In this document: piece after piece, positions 35,446-46,692 of the stretch
Position numbering within the stretch: position 1 is the stretch's first letter
Layout of the letters: each line of letters starts with the position of its first letter
NCBI GenBank assembly: GCA_947683625.1
Contig: CANTUR010000639.1
Location: 682,001 to 746,000, forward strand
From: Mallotus nudiflorus
Taxonomy: Eukaryota; Streptophyta; Magnoliopsida; Malpighiales; Euphorbiaceae
Direction: 5' to 3'
Length of the DNA stretch: 64,000 bases
The notes under the pieces: model-generated
What the model was told of the DNA's origin: nothing
The model's input: the letters and a program-made list of their open reading frames with translations, nothing else
Database searches by the model: none
Made by a program: the position numbers and the translations under genes

Positions 35446-36742
35446 TATGCATTTCATTGTTAATTTCCTTAAATGATGTTATGTTGAGTACTTGTGACCC
35501 TTATATACTCAATTGTTGTTTCTTTAAGTTTTTATTTATTTATTTATTCACCCTTTACATAAATTTTTTAATATTAGTATATTTGTTTATTCTTGGTTGG
35601 TAGGATAGTGATTATTTTGCCTACTTGAATTTTTATTGGTCTATAGGTGATTTTATTATATTTTCCTATTTAATAATTAATTATTGAAATTAATTCAATT
35701 AATTAATTATTCAAAATTAGTAAAAATCAAAGTATCCATGAAATTTCATATTTGCATGCTCCGTTATCTCCAAATCAAACCCCTTTTCGTTTTAAAATTA
35801 CTTCACACCTTTCATTAAGTACGTTTGGACTCAATTGCCATATTTTTTTTGTTTTGGATGTAATTGAATAACATATCAAAAGTTCTAGGGACTCTCAACA
35901 TTTTTTTCATGCCTGGCCTAACCGGGCTATCCGCCATATGGGCCCCCACAGTCCACGCTCAGGACTATGAGAGGGCTGTGAGCGTGGATCACTCTCTCTT
36001 GCCATCCGGGCCGCGAGATCGCTTAGCCCTGGCACTTTCACTGTCCACGCTCAAGACTGTGAGCGGCCCGATAGTGTGAGCCTAACTCACAAGCCTTGCA
36101 GCCAGCTTGCTTCCTTACAACACCACGGTCATGGTCCATGATCAAGACCATGACATGCCCATGAACGTGGCCCAGGCATGCATCTATCAGCCTTCTTCAC
36201 CTGATCAGCTTTTGGCTTAATTTTCTAACATTTTGATCGTTTTTTCTGGGCTTTTTTTTTTTTTTTTACCATTTCTCTTTTATTCACTTGGATTCCTTCA
36301 TTTCTCTCAAGTTCCCAATGTCTACTTTCTTTATTTTACTAATTTTCTTTCATTAAAAGGCCATTTTCACTACATTTTTCTTGTCTATTTAAACCCCCAT
36401 TTTCACTTCCTTTTCCCTTTGAACTTTCCTGCAAGAATTTTCTTCTCCTTTCTCTTTATCCATTATATATTTTTTTCTCTTCTTCACTAATTACACTTTT
36501 AATTCTTCCAAGTTCTATTCCCTTTGGTCATTCCAATATCATTATTATTACCATTTTTCTTATTATTTTTCTTATTATTCTTTTGCATTTTATTTTCATC
36601 TTTTCTCCTTCACTCCTTACCATTCCCACTTTTTGCCTTTTCTTTTTCAATCATTAATTTTTAAAAAAAAATTATTTTCCTTTTATTTATTTCTTTCTTT
36701 TAATTATTATTTTTTTCATTACACCATCTCCCATATTTTCTT
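35446..36742 (+). other. Element B spacer between pol and env-like frame
   Basis: Non-coding. It holds three strong inverted repeats. TCCACGCTCA pairs with TGAGCGTGGA (35952-35988). CGCTCA pairs with TGAGCG (36048-36065). GTCATGGTC pairs with GACCATGAC (36128-36154). A very T/C-rich tract (36230-36740) leads into the ATG at 36743. The layout resembles the U3-to-leader order of an LTR. It could be an internal promoter and leader, or a remnant of another LTR. Confidence 0.5.
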
Positions 36743-36997
36743 ATGGCCCCTAAAAAATTCTCCAAAACTCAAGCTTCCTCTTCAAGAGCACAAGCCTCAA
36801 CTCCATCACCTCCTTCAAGAAGAGCTATAAAAGAACATCCAAGATCAACTCCTCCCATCTATCAAGAACACAAGCTTTCTCTCAAAGAAATTTAATTCCT
36901 TCAAGATACATGTGCAAAACCACTCTTCAAGAGCTTGGATGTCTTAATGAGGTGATCACTCTCCTTGATAGGGTAGGTCTCTCTAGCATTGCATTGA
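36743..36997 (+). pseudogene. Element B env-like frame, N-terminal segment
   Basis: The ATG at 36743 opens MAPKKFSKTQASSSRAQAST, followed by a basic and Ser/Pro-rich stretch. This is the usual look of the N-terminus of the second frame in SIRE/Maximus elements. A TAA interrupts at about 36892. The frame then reads toward VITLLDRVGLSSIAL, where LTR C1 cuts it. It resumes at 40187. The function of these env-like proteins is unknown in plants. Confidence 0.6.
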
Positions 36998-39900
36998 TAT
37001 CACGATCCAAAACAAAGGTCATGACCGAAGCTAGGGAACGGGAATTCTTTCGAATCCGGAACCCGTAGCAAGCCTAAAAATAAAATAAAATATGCAATAC
37101 TCATAATAATATAAATAAAATATTTTGCAGCAGAAATAGAATCACAAGTATTAAAACAATAATTCATCAAATGATATTAAATCAAACAACTCATCTCATA
37201 TATAAATAAACTTTTAATACAAATTCTAGTTCAAATCTTTAAAATACGCAACTCACACGAATATAATACATCACCCTTTAACAATTTTACAACTATTGCA
37301 GTGTCTAAATTATAAAATAAACTTAGATAAGCAGTTTACATAATGAAGCCAGGGCAGAAAAAATCTGGCTTATAGGTCTGCTATTGAGGTCTGAAGACGA
37401 TGACTCTCCTGAAAAATAGTCAACATAGGGGAGTCAAACCTCATTGAGTGAATTGTTATAATATATATACATGCATACTAAAATGACAATGCACACAGTC
37501 AATAGTATATATAATAAATATATATACAAGCAAATACACACAGATGCAGCAAAATCATTTTTATATATTTACTGAAAATCACCGTTTATGAAGGATCAAA
37601 TAGAACCCTAGCAAATTGCAACGTCAAACAGTGTTAGACAATACTCTAGTCATACAGGCTCACTTATTCCAAATAAATTTACTTGTTCCATTTGGACAGT
37701 AGATTGGCCCCGAGACACTAAGTCAACCGAGCTTCAGTAGTCTGACTGACAGTGTGATTGGCCCCGAGACACTTGGTCAACCGAGCTTCAGCAATCACAC
37801 TCTCAAATCACATTTCACATCATATATCAAATCAATCCAATCAATATCCACAAATAGGTTAGTAATATAGCCTAAATGCTATCAGCATACTGGTACATAC
37901 TCGGTCCTAATGTTGCCCACTAGATAGCATGTTCTATTGATATCCTTCATTAATATATAAAACACACATCCATAAATAAATGATGCATGAATTTCAATAA
38001 AATAGCAACATAAACCATATATATACTAGAAATATACCAAAAGTAAACTAGGTATATTTCGAGTATATATACGTCAAATAAATCCAATATATTTACAAAA
38101 TAAACTAGAAATATATTTAAAAATATTTTAAGTATAAATGTTTAATAAAACATGCATATAATTCAAAATATATAAAAAATATACCAAAAATAAACCTAAG
38201 TACTAATTAAATCATTTATGCATATTTTACCAAAATAAATCATACATTTCTAAAACATCCATCCTAAACACATATATATAAAATAACAACTCACTGTTTA
38301 TTGCGCTCCACGAGATGGGTCTGATGGGCTTGGTCCATTAGGCCTCGGTCTCGGCACAACTAAACAAACAAACAACAATATGAAATCAGAATAATACTAA
38401 CAAAAATTCCTAGAAACTCGATCTAGAATACTAGACTCAGAATTAGAATTAGAATTTGACCGGACATCACGTTTTATGAGAATTCTATCAAAAATCCAGC
38501 AGAACCTCCCCTATAAAATAGATATCTCATTACTCAAAGAGTAGAGCTGGTCTTGCAAACAAACACGGTTCGAAAATAGACACAGAATTCACAATCACAA
38601 TCCCTCAGTCGGACTTCAAACTACAATTTACCGACTAAGGTCCACAATTCACAGAACAAATACAAAAATACCAAAAATGCCCTTATATAATAAAAATACA
38701 TTTTATAAATTCAAATTTCATATTTAACCCTAAAACATGTTAAAAACCGATAAAAACTCATTTATTTAGAAAAATCGTATATTATATATATAATTTGAAA
38801 ATAATTTATGAAAAATGGTTTTAATTAGTTAAAAATATTAAATAATTTGTAGAAATCATTTTTATACCTTAAATAACTATTAAAACCAATTTAATTACAT
38901 TTTTAACCAATTTAGTATCAAATTACCAAAATACCCCTATATATATAAATTCACTAAAATTAATAGAAAATTCACCAAAAATAGTATAATTACTCAAAAA
39001 TAAATTTTCTCAACATATAATTCAATAATATCAATAACTATACTCAATTAACGAATTAATTTCAATTAAATACATAATTAACCCATTTTGCCAAAATTAC
39101 ATAAACTTGAATAAATTCAAAATAAATATATAAAATTTCAAAAAAATTACAAATAAATTTCTAAAATGCATTTCAACACCTATAATCACCATAAAACACA
39201 AATTCATAATTTAATTAATTTATTTTCGAAAATTAGAAAATATTAATAAAATAATCAAAAATACCCAAAAATCAAAATAAATTCCAAAAATTCTACAAAA
39301 ATTACCACATGTAGACTAAGATACAAGGATCAAAGTTTGTAAAGGGAGTTTTCATGAATCAATCAAATCAAAGCTCAAAAAAATTCAAAACCCTAAAAGG
39401 CCAAAATTGAAAAATTGAAACCTAGGGAAATCTAGACCATTTTAAGTGAAACAAAGCTTGGAATCACACTCACCAGAGCTCAAGGAGAAGATAGAGACCA
39501 GCGGTGTCGAAAACGGTGGCCGGAATCGCTGTGAGGAGGAGTTTCGATTTTTCGATAATTCCAAGCTTCTCCGATGTCGAAAACGGGTGTTGTTGGCGGT
39601 GGGGATGGCTGGGGACGATGGTGGCATGCCGGGAGGCACACCGAAGGCAAGGAAACGGCGTGAAAGTGGCGGAACAGAAAGGGAGGGTGATCAGGAATGT
39701 TGGGGAAGAAGGAATGGCACAACTTGTAAATTTTTCAAACTTTTAATTTGTATATATATATATAACTTTAACTTTAATTATAATACTATATATTATTATA
39801 TTTCAAATAATTATACACCACACATAATTTTTAATATATATTCATAATTTATACACTTATAATTAATTAATAAATAATAAAAATTAGGTTAATTAATTAA

Positions 39901-40186
39901 ACCCTAATTAAATTTAAATAAATACACATATATACATTTTATCTAGCACTTAAGAATTATGTATGAATTAATGCAAGTTCGTAAAAATTAAATTATTTAC
40001 ATATCAATTTTCCCGAAAATATAATTCTCGAGAAAATTTTACGTAAATACCTTAAAATAATTAAAATTAATTAAAATTAGCTTTAATAAATATCAAACTC
40101 ATAAAAATATCATAAATAAGTACAAAATTATTAACACTGCATATCCCAATGCAGTATAAAAATATTTAAAAACTCAAAATATTACA
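36998..40186 (-). mobile_element. Solo LTR of the gypsy C family (copy C1), minus strand
   Basis: Read in reverse it starts TGTAATATTTTGAGTTTTTA at 40186 and ends GGATCGTGATA (36998), matching C2 and C3. It shares CATGACC, TACGGGTTCCGGATTCGAA (inverted, near 37045) and the double inverted-repeat module (37695-37800). The flank ATTGA (36993-36997) compares with ATTCA one base beyond the right end, an imperfect duplication. It is probably a solo LTR, as no gag or pol is inside. Confidence 0.85.
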
Positions 40187-41101
40187 TATTCATCCCATAT
40201 GTCCTCAACCAGTTATTGAATTTCTCTCAACTTTTTGCCTTAGAACTCACTCTTTTGATGCCAACAATCCTCCACATAGCATGAGATTCAAATTGGGAGA
40301 GAGGGATAGATTCTTGACTGCCCAAAATTTTGATGATTTGTTTGGGTTCACTCAAGGGGGTCTCTCACAAATTAATTCCACTTGGTCACCCTATAATTTT
40401 TGGCACCGCCATTGTAAACCCAACACCTTTAGCTTTCATGTCGATCATTCCAAATCCTCTTCCATTCAATCCAAAGGCTTTTGGTATATTTAAAGGTTTC
40501 TTGCTTCTTCAATTAATGCAAGATGCTAAAGCCATGAGTCCATTTCCTTTGAAGACCTTTTCCTACTTTATTGCATGGTTAATAATAAGAAAATTGATAT
40601 GGGCAGACTCTTTCAATGGAAACTATGGTTGCTTAGTGATAGTGTTTCAGGGAACTTATGTGTCAGAGGGTTCATCACTAAAATTGCCACTTATTTTCAC
40701 ATCAACCCTAACTCTCTAGAGTCTTATCCTTCTACTCTCATTGACAACACATTTATCAAAAATTTTTGACTCTTCAAAAAGGTTCATCACTTGTGGTTTT
40801 AGAAAGAGGAAAAGTCCCTCAAGCCATGGATGAATAACTTGAATAATATTTTTATGAGATTGATCACTTCACATTTCATGAAATGGAGGCAATAGAAGCA
40901 CCACTTCTCGCTCCTCAAATGATAAGAACTAGGGGTTAAGGATCCTTAAGTGGGGCTCAAGCTTATAATAATGAGCCTTTATGGGTTAGTAACATGTTTG
41001 ATTGTATGTCCTTAATGGAAAATAACTTCAATGCTCATTTTGATCAAGTAAAAACTCATTTCAACACTCGCTTTGATCAAGTGGACAATCACCTCACTTA
41101 T
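40187..41101 (+). pseudogene. Element B env-like frame, middle segment
   Basis: After LTR C1 the frame resumes with HSFDANNPPHSMRFKLGERD and FLTAQNFDDLFGFT. It then shifts frame several times through LINSTWSPYNF and FVDVNFKNATKFS-like stretches, and ends in HFDQVKTHFNTRFDQVDNHL, a heptad-like, possibly coiled-coil region, at the C2 junction. The N-terminal part is at 36743-36997 and the tail at 44266. Confidence 0.55.
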
Positions 41102-41529
41102 TGTAATATCCCGTGTTTTTAAATATTTTAACACTGTACTGGAATATGCAGTGTTAATAATTTTTGTATATATATTACGATATTTTTACGAGTTGATATG
41201 TATTTAAAACCTATTTTAATTATTGTGTTTTATTCACAGTGCTTTACGTAAAATTTTTCCGAGACTTTTATTTTCGGGGAAATTTTCACGTAAATAATTT
41301 ATTATTAATTATTTTAAATATATTTACGGACTTGCATGAACTCATACGTATTTTTAAAATACTAAACACCGTGTATATGTGTACCTATTTATTTAATTAG
41401 GGTTTAGTATTTTACCCTAAGATTTTATTAATTAATTAATTTTTTTATTGTTATTTAGTTATTTTTAATTAATATTAAATTTTAAAATATTAAATATTAA
41501 GTGTGTGGATGTGATTTTTTCAAATATTT

Positions 41530-41650
41530 TATTAAAATTATTTTTTTTATTTTTTTTCTTTTCTTTTTCTTTTTCTTTTCTTTTTCTTTTCTTTTCTTTT
41601 CTTTTCTTTTTCTTTTTCTTTTTTTTTTCTTTTTCTTCTTCTTCTTCTTC
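41530..41650 (+). repeat. Polypyrimidine (TTTTC)n-like tract
   Basis: About 120 bp of T with regular C. It gives long open frames on both strands that encode only Phe/Leu/Ser or Lys/Glu runs, and these are not genes. Confidence 0.9.
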
Positions 41651-42787
41651 CCGCGCGACCACCTTCCCCTCACCGCTGCAACTCCCGATCCCCGACCGTC
41701 GGTGTGCCGCCAGCAGCTCCACCTTCCCCAGCCAGCCACTCCACCGCCCCCAGCCTCCTTCCCCGACGCCGGCAGCCTCTTTTCTTCCATTTTGGCCGAA
41801 ATTCCTCTCCTCGCTGTTCACCAACTTTTCGGCCACCGTTTTTGACACCGCCAGTCTCTTTCTTCTCCTTGAGCTCCGCCGAGTGTGATTCTAGCTTTGG
41901 TTTAAGCTTAAATGGTCTTGATTTGCTTAGGTTTTAAATTTTTGATTTCGGCCATATTAGGGTTTTCGATTTTTTTGAGCTTCGAATTGCTTGATTCATG
42001 AAAACTCCCTTCACAAATGTTAATCCTAGTAGCTTAATCTACATGAATGAATTTTTATAGAATTTTTGGAGATTTTTTGGATTTTTGGGTATTTTTGAAT
42101 ATTTTAATATTATTTTCTAATTTTCGGAATTTAATTATTTAAATTATGAAATTGTGTTTTATGGTTAAATTAGGTGTTGAAATGAATTATAGGAATTTAT
42201 TTGGAATTTTTATGAATTTCTATGTATTTATTTTGAATTATTGAAGTTTATGTAATTTTGGGAAATTAGGGTTAATTATGTTTTTAATTGAATTTAATTG
42301 GATAATTGAGTTTAATTATTGATATTATTGATAAATATATTGAGAACATTAATTTTGGATAATTATACTATTTTTGGTGAATTTTTGAAGTAATTTTAGT
42401 ATATTTATATATATAAGGGCATTTTGGTAATTTTACCCTAAATTGGCTAAAATTGTAATTTAATTGGTTTTAATAGTTATTTAAGGTATAAAAATGATTT
42501 CTACAAATTATTTGATATTTTTAACTAATTAAAACTATTTTTCGTGAATTGTTTTCAATTATATATTTTCTAATAAAATGAGTTTTTATCGGTTTTTACA
42601 GTATTTTAAGGTTAATTATGTAATTTCTACGTATAAAATGAATTTCTATTATTTAAGGGTATTTTTGGTATTTTCAGAATTGTTCTGTGATTGTGGACCC
42701 CGATCGGTAGACTGTAGTCTGGAGTCCGACCGAGGGGTTGTGGATGAGTGGTTGAGCCTATTTTTCGAAGTGTGTTTCTTTGCAGGG

Positions 42788-42876
42788 TCGGCTCTACTCT
42801 TTGAGTAGAGAGATGTCCGTTTTACAGGGGAGGTTCTGCCGAATTTTTGGTAGAATTCTCGTAAAACGTGATGTCC
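42788..42876 (+). other. Conserved hairpin island in LTR C2
   Basis: The block from CGGCTCTACTCTTTGAGTAG to CGTAAAACGTGATGTCC is almost identical to 55412-55499 in C3, although the surroundings differ more. CTCTACT and AGTAGAG form a perfect 7-bp stem with a 5-nt loop. GTTTTAC and GTAAAAC pair around the rest. It may be a structured RNA or a protein-binding site. Confidence 0.6.
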
Positions 42877-43535
42877 AGTCGAACCCTAATATCGATTCTA
42901 TGTTTAATACTCTAGATCGAATTCTAGGATTTTCTATTAGGTTTATTCTAATGTCGGTTATTTATTATTTGTTTAGTTGCGCCGAGACTGAGGGCTAGTG
43001 GACCAGGCCCGTCGGACCCATCTCGTGGAGCGCACTAGTGTGAGTTACTATACTATATATATATGCTTTAGGATGCATGATTTAGAAATATATGTTTTAT
43101 TTTGATTAAAATGCATAAATAATGTGATTTGTATTTAAGTATGTCCTTAGTTTATTTTTGGTATATATTTAATTATATGCATGTTTTGTTAATAAATTAT
43201 ATTTAAAATGTTTTTAAATATATTTCTAGCTTAATTTATAATTTGATTGGATTCATTTGACGTATATATACTCGAAATATACCTGGTTTACTTTTGGTAT
43301 ATTTCCGGTATATATATGGTTTATATTGTTATTTTATTTAAATTCATGCATCATTTACTTTTATGAATGAATGTTTTATAATTATTAATGAAGGATATCA
43401 ATAGAACGTGCTACCTAGTGGGCAGCACTAGGACCGAGTACGTACCGGTACGCTTATAGCAAATAGGCTATACTACTAACTATTTGTGGGTATTGATTGA
43501 ATGTGATTATTTAATGTGTGAGATGTGGTTTGGAG

Positions 43536-43631
43536 GTGTGATTGCTGGAGCTCGGTTGACCAAGTGTCTCGGGGCCAATCACACTGGCAGTCAGACTGCT
43601 GGATTAAGTGTCTCGGGGCCAGTCTACTGTC
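43536..43631 (+). repeat. Two-module inverted-repeat cassette in LTR C2
   Basis: The first module is GTGTGATTG, core (CTGGAGCTCGGTTGACCAAG then TGTCTCGGGGC), CAATCACAC. The second has different arms (CAGACTG-like and CAGTCTACTGTC) around a shortened copy of the same core. Equivalent cassettes are at 37695-37800 (C1) and 56655-56895 (C3). Confidence 0.8.
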
Positions 43632-44265
43632 TAAATGGATTAAGTGGACATATTTGGATTAAGTGAGCCTGTATGGCTAGAGCGTTGTCTAACACTGTTT
43701 GCGATATTCTAGGGTTATTTGTGATCCTTCATAAATAGTGATTTTCAATAAATATATAAAATGATTTTATTGCATCTGTGTGTAATTGCCTGTATATATA
43801 CATATTATATATACTGTTGACTGTATGCATTGCCATTTAGTATGCATGTGTATATATTATATTAATTCACTCAGTGAGGTCTAACTCCCCTCCGTTGACT
43901 ATTTTTAAGGAGAGTCAACATCTTCAGACCTCAGTAGCAGGCTTGTACGCCGGATTTCTTCCGCCCCGGCTTCTTTGTGTAAACTGTTTACTTGAGTCTT
44001 ATTTTTATAATCTAGACACTGCAGTAGTGGTAAATTTAATGTGGGATTTTATGTATTTTATTTATGTGAGATGAGATTTGACTTAAATCCAGTTGGTGAA
44101 AATACTATTGTGATATTTATGATTTTCATTTCCGCTGCATTTGATATTGTTATTATTATTATCGCATGTTTATTTTATTTTTAGGCTTGCTACGGGTTCC
44201 GGATTCGAAAGAATTCCCGTTCCCTAGCGCCGGTCATGACCCCTGTTTTAGGTCGTGACACTTAT

Positions 44266-44978
44266 TTGCAATATGATGTCCACTATTTATATGAGCAACA
44301 AGGCTATTAATTAATGCCAATGGGCACCTTTCTTACATCCTCCATCTTAAGGAGGAAATGTAGCTCAAGATCCTAGTAGTGGTAAAGATGATCAAGCCTA
44401 ATGTCTTTAGGAAATCCTTTCTTTTCATGCATTCCTATAATTTTTTTATGTTGTTTCTCTTCTTTTGAGTTTTATGGACTATATGCTTCTATGATTATGT
44501 TAATGTTCAAATCCTTGTACTTTGAATGCTTGTTCATGTCCTCTCTATTTATCTTAAGTTTTTTTTTCCTTTGACAAAAGAGGGAGAAGAATGAGATTTT
44601 GAATGATGACTTAATGACTTGGATATTTAAAATTTGCTTTCTTGACTTTATTTTAATATGCACACCTAAATATTTTTCTTTGAATATATACTTAATTGAC
44701 ATGAATATTTGAACTAATGACTTGAATATTTGATGGTTACATTTATATGCATACTTTATGCTCCATTGAATTATTTGAATGATCAAATGATAAATTCATT
44801 TAGATACTTATGCCTTTAAATGAAATTATTTCTTAACCACCTAAGCATATATTGAGGGAGAGAATATTAAGAATCTTAAAACCCCTAGTATATGTTTGAG
44901 GGCTAGCATTTACACACACTTACACTTATATTTTTTTAATCATTCAAAATTGTTTGTCAAAGTAAGAAAGGGGGAGAT
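44266..44978 (+). other. Element B env-like tail, 3' untranslated part and polypurine tract
   Basis: The first codons after LTR C2 continue the env-like frame (LQYDVHYLYEQQGY) to a TAA. The rest is AT-rich and non-coding. It ends in the polypurine tract AAGAAAGGGGGAGAT (44964-44978), directly before the 3' LTR. Confidence 0.75.
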
Positions 44979-46082
44979 TGTTGAACATTTGCATGATCAA
45001 ATAATAATCCATCCTCATTTTAACTTTAACAAACATTTTTGAATCACTAATGATCCTCTCTTAAGTGTGATTATAAGCATAGGTACCAAATTACACTCAA
45101 TGAAAGCAAAATAATTTGATGAAGCCTTAGAACATGTTTGAGAACATTTGAAACATAATTGAAGCCTTCAAAGACACCTATAACGCATGGAAATTTAACC
45201 AGGTTGAAAGGAGTGCAATCGAAGGCAAAACAGACAAGTTTTAGTAAGGACAATCTACGTTCACGGTCCAACCAATGCTTATGGTCTATGCTCACGACCC
45301 ATGTCTGACCATGAGCATCCATGAGCAATGTGACTGATATGCTCACAGTCTATGCTCATGACCATAACCTGACCATTAGCGTCGCCAATTGACACTTTTA
45401 TAAGTAACGATCATATTTTTCAATGCTTACGACCCTAAGCCTATTCTCACGACCATGAGTTTTTGAATTCCTACAAAAGCTAAAAATGCATTAAATTAAG
45501 AAGAAAGAGGTTGGAATGAATTTAATGGCTTCCAACAACTATTTTTCACTCTCCAACTATAAATTGAAGGCCTAGAACTTCATTTAAGAAGTTACACAAG
45601 TTGGTTGAGCAATTAATCTCTTTGAACAATTTTTTCCATACTTAAAATTCTCAATTATTTTTTAGTGTTAGTTATGTGCTAGGTTTGCTCTCTTCTTCAT
45701 CTTCTTTCTTGGGTTGAGAAAGGCAATGAGGAGTTAATGCTAGTTGTTTAGCAAGTGTAAGCCTCAAAACACTTGTGATTGATTGTTGGTTAGAGCTTAG
45801 CCTTCAAAAGCTCATTATGTTGTAAAGGTTAGAGTTGAGCCATAAAACTCTTGTAAACTTAATATAGATTAATAATATTGGAGTGTCTGTTAAAATTTTT
45901 AACTTGAAGATAAGTTAAGTGGAGATATAAATTCAAATTGTGAATCGAATTCCTTAAATATTGTGTTGTTGATTTCTTCTTTTGTCCTCTCATCTATACT
46001 CTCATTTAATTTTTGATTAAGCCTTAATTTTCTTTTAATTTTTAATTTGTTCTATTAATCCCCCCCTTTAGGGCCTCTTTCA
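44979..46082 (+). repeat. 3' LTR of element B
   Basis: It starts TGTTGAACATTTGCATGATC and ends GGGCCTCTTTCA, followed by the CTCAA duplication. The TATA box reads CTATAAATT (45558-45566). The leader keeps AAGTGT..ACACTT (45753-45774). Its hairpin appears as TTTAACTT-GAAGAT-AAGTTAAG (near 45898), where changes on both sides preserve pairing. Confidence 0.92.
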
Positions 46083-46087
46083 CTCAA

Positions 46088-46692
46088 CTATCACCAAGGA
46101 GAGAAAAAATTTCTTGAATTTTGATTACTTTTTAATTTGTTATTTAAATTTTTTATAATTTTAATTTTGGTCTCGCCGAAATCTTTTTTATCTTTTTTTT
46201 AGTTTGAAAGATCATTCGTACATTGACTTGTAGCTGCACAACATGAAATAATAACATAATAAAATTAATGTATGTAGGTACATGTTAATATATTGTCAAT
46301 TTCTCATACATTGAAAAAAAGTAAAAAGAACTTTAGCGAAATCAAAATTAAAATTTTGGAATGTTAAGTGACAAGTTGAATGTTCATAATGATAGCGAAA
46401 TATAGTTTACATGTTAGGGACGGTGAGTGCAACTACCCCTATTGTGAAACATGATCCCAAAAAAACAATAAATTTCACATATTTTCTAATTTGGTCCTGA
46501 AAAAATTAATTTAAATTTCTTATTATAATTATTTAAATTTTAAATTTTAATATTACATTATTGACGTTCTATAAATATGAAAAATAAAAAAAAATTAGTT
46601 AACTATTTTTATTTCTACAAAAAAATATTAGTAGTTATTATTAATAAAAGTAATAACTCAATTATTTTATACAATGTAATTTTATTAAAAAT
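46088..46692. other. Spacer between elements B and D1, with a probable foldback MITE
   Basis: There is no gene. Between about 46110 and 46385 the left block (ATTTTAATTTTGGTCTCGCC, GAAATCTTTTTT) and the right block (TTTAGCGAAATCAAAATTAA) pair as inverted copies. This suggests an old MITE of about 275 bp with worn ends. Confidence 0.5.

Larger units (their letters stand above)
41102..44260 (+). mobile_element. Solo LTR of the gypsy C family (copy C2), TSD CTTAT
   Basis: It starts TGTAATATCCCGTG and ends TTTTAGGTCGTGACA. Perfect duplications CTTAT flank it (41097-41101 and 44261-44265). C4 at the window end joins the same LTR start to Ty3-gypsy RNase H-integrase, which assigns the family to gypsy (Tekay/Del-like). 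It contains a TTTTC-type polypyrimidine tract (41530-41650) and a GC-rich block (41650-41890). It also carries a conserved hairpin island (42788-42876), an inverted-repeat module (43536-43631) and a CCTAGTG..CACTAGG hairpin (43413-43431). Confidence 0.92.
26596..46082 (+). mobile_element. SIRE/Maximus-like Ty1-copia retrotransposon B with four nested solo LTRs
   Basis: Both LTRs, an initiator-Met primer site, gag with two zinc knuckles, pol, an env-like reading frame and a polypurine tract are in canonical order. Perfect 5-bp duplications CTCAA flank the whole (26591-26595 and 46083-46087). Four later insertions (31671-33005, 34073-35440, 36998-40186, 41102-44260) bring it to 19.5 kb; without them it is about 10.4 kb, in the range of SIRE elements. 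All frames carry stops and frameshifts, so it is inactive. Confidence 0.93.

Noticed and set aside
39442..39847. Several overlapping frames, one of 133 residues on the plus strand
   Set aside because: They lie in the GC-rich block of LTR C1 in four frames at once, with no domain. The related LTR copies do not keep the same frame.
41465..41888. Overlapping open frames of 97-127 residues on both strands
   Set aside because: They are produced by the polypyrimidine tract and encode only Phe/Leu/Ser or Lys/Glu runs inside a solo LTR.
43484..44074. Frames of 60-66 residues in LTR C2
   Set aside because: They overlap the inverted-repeat cassette and the LTR end. The frames are broken in C1 and C3.
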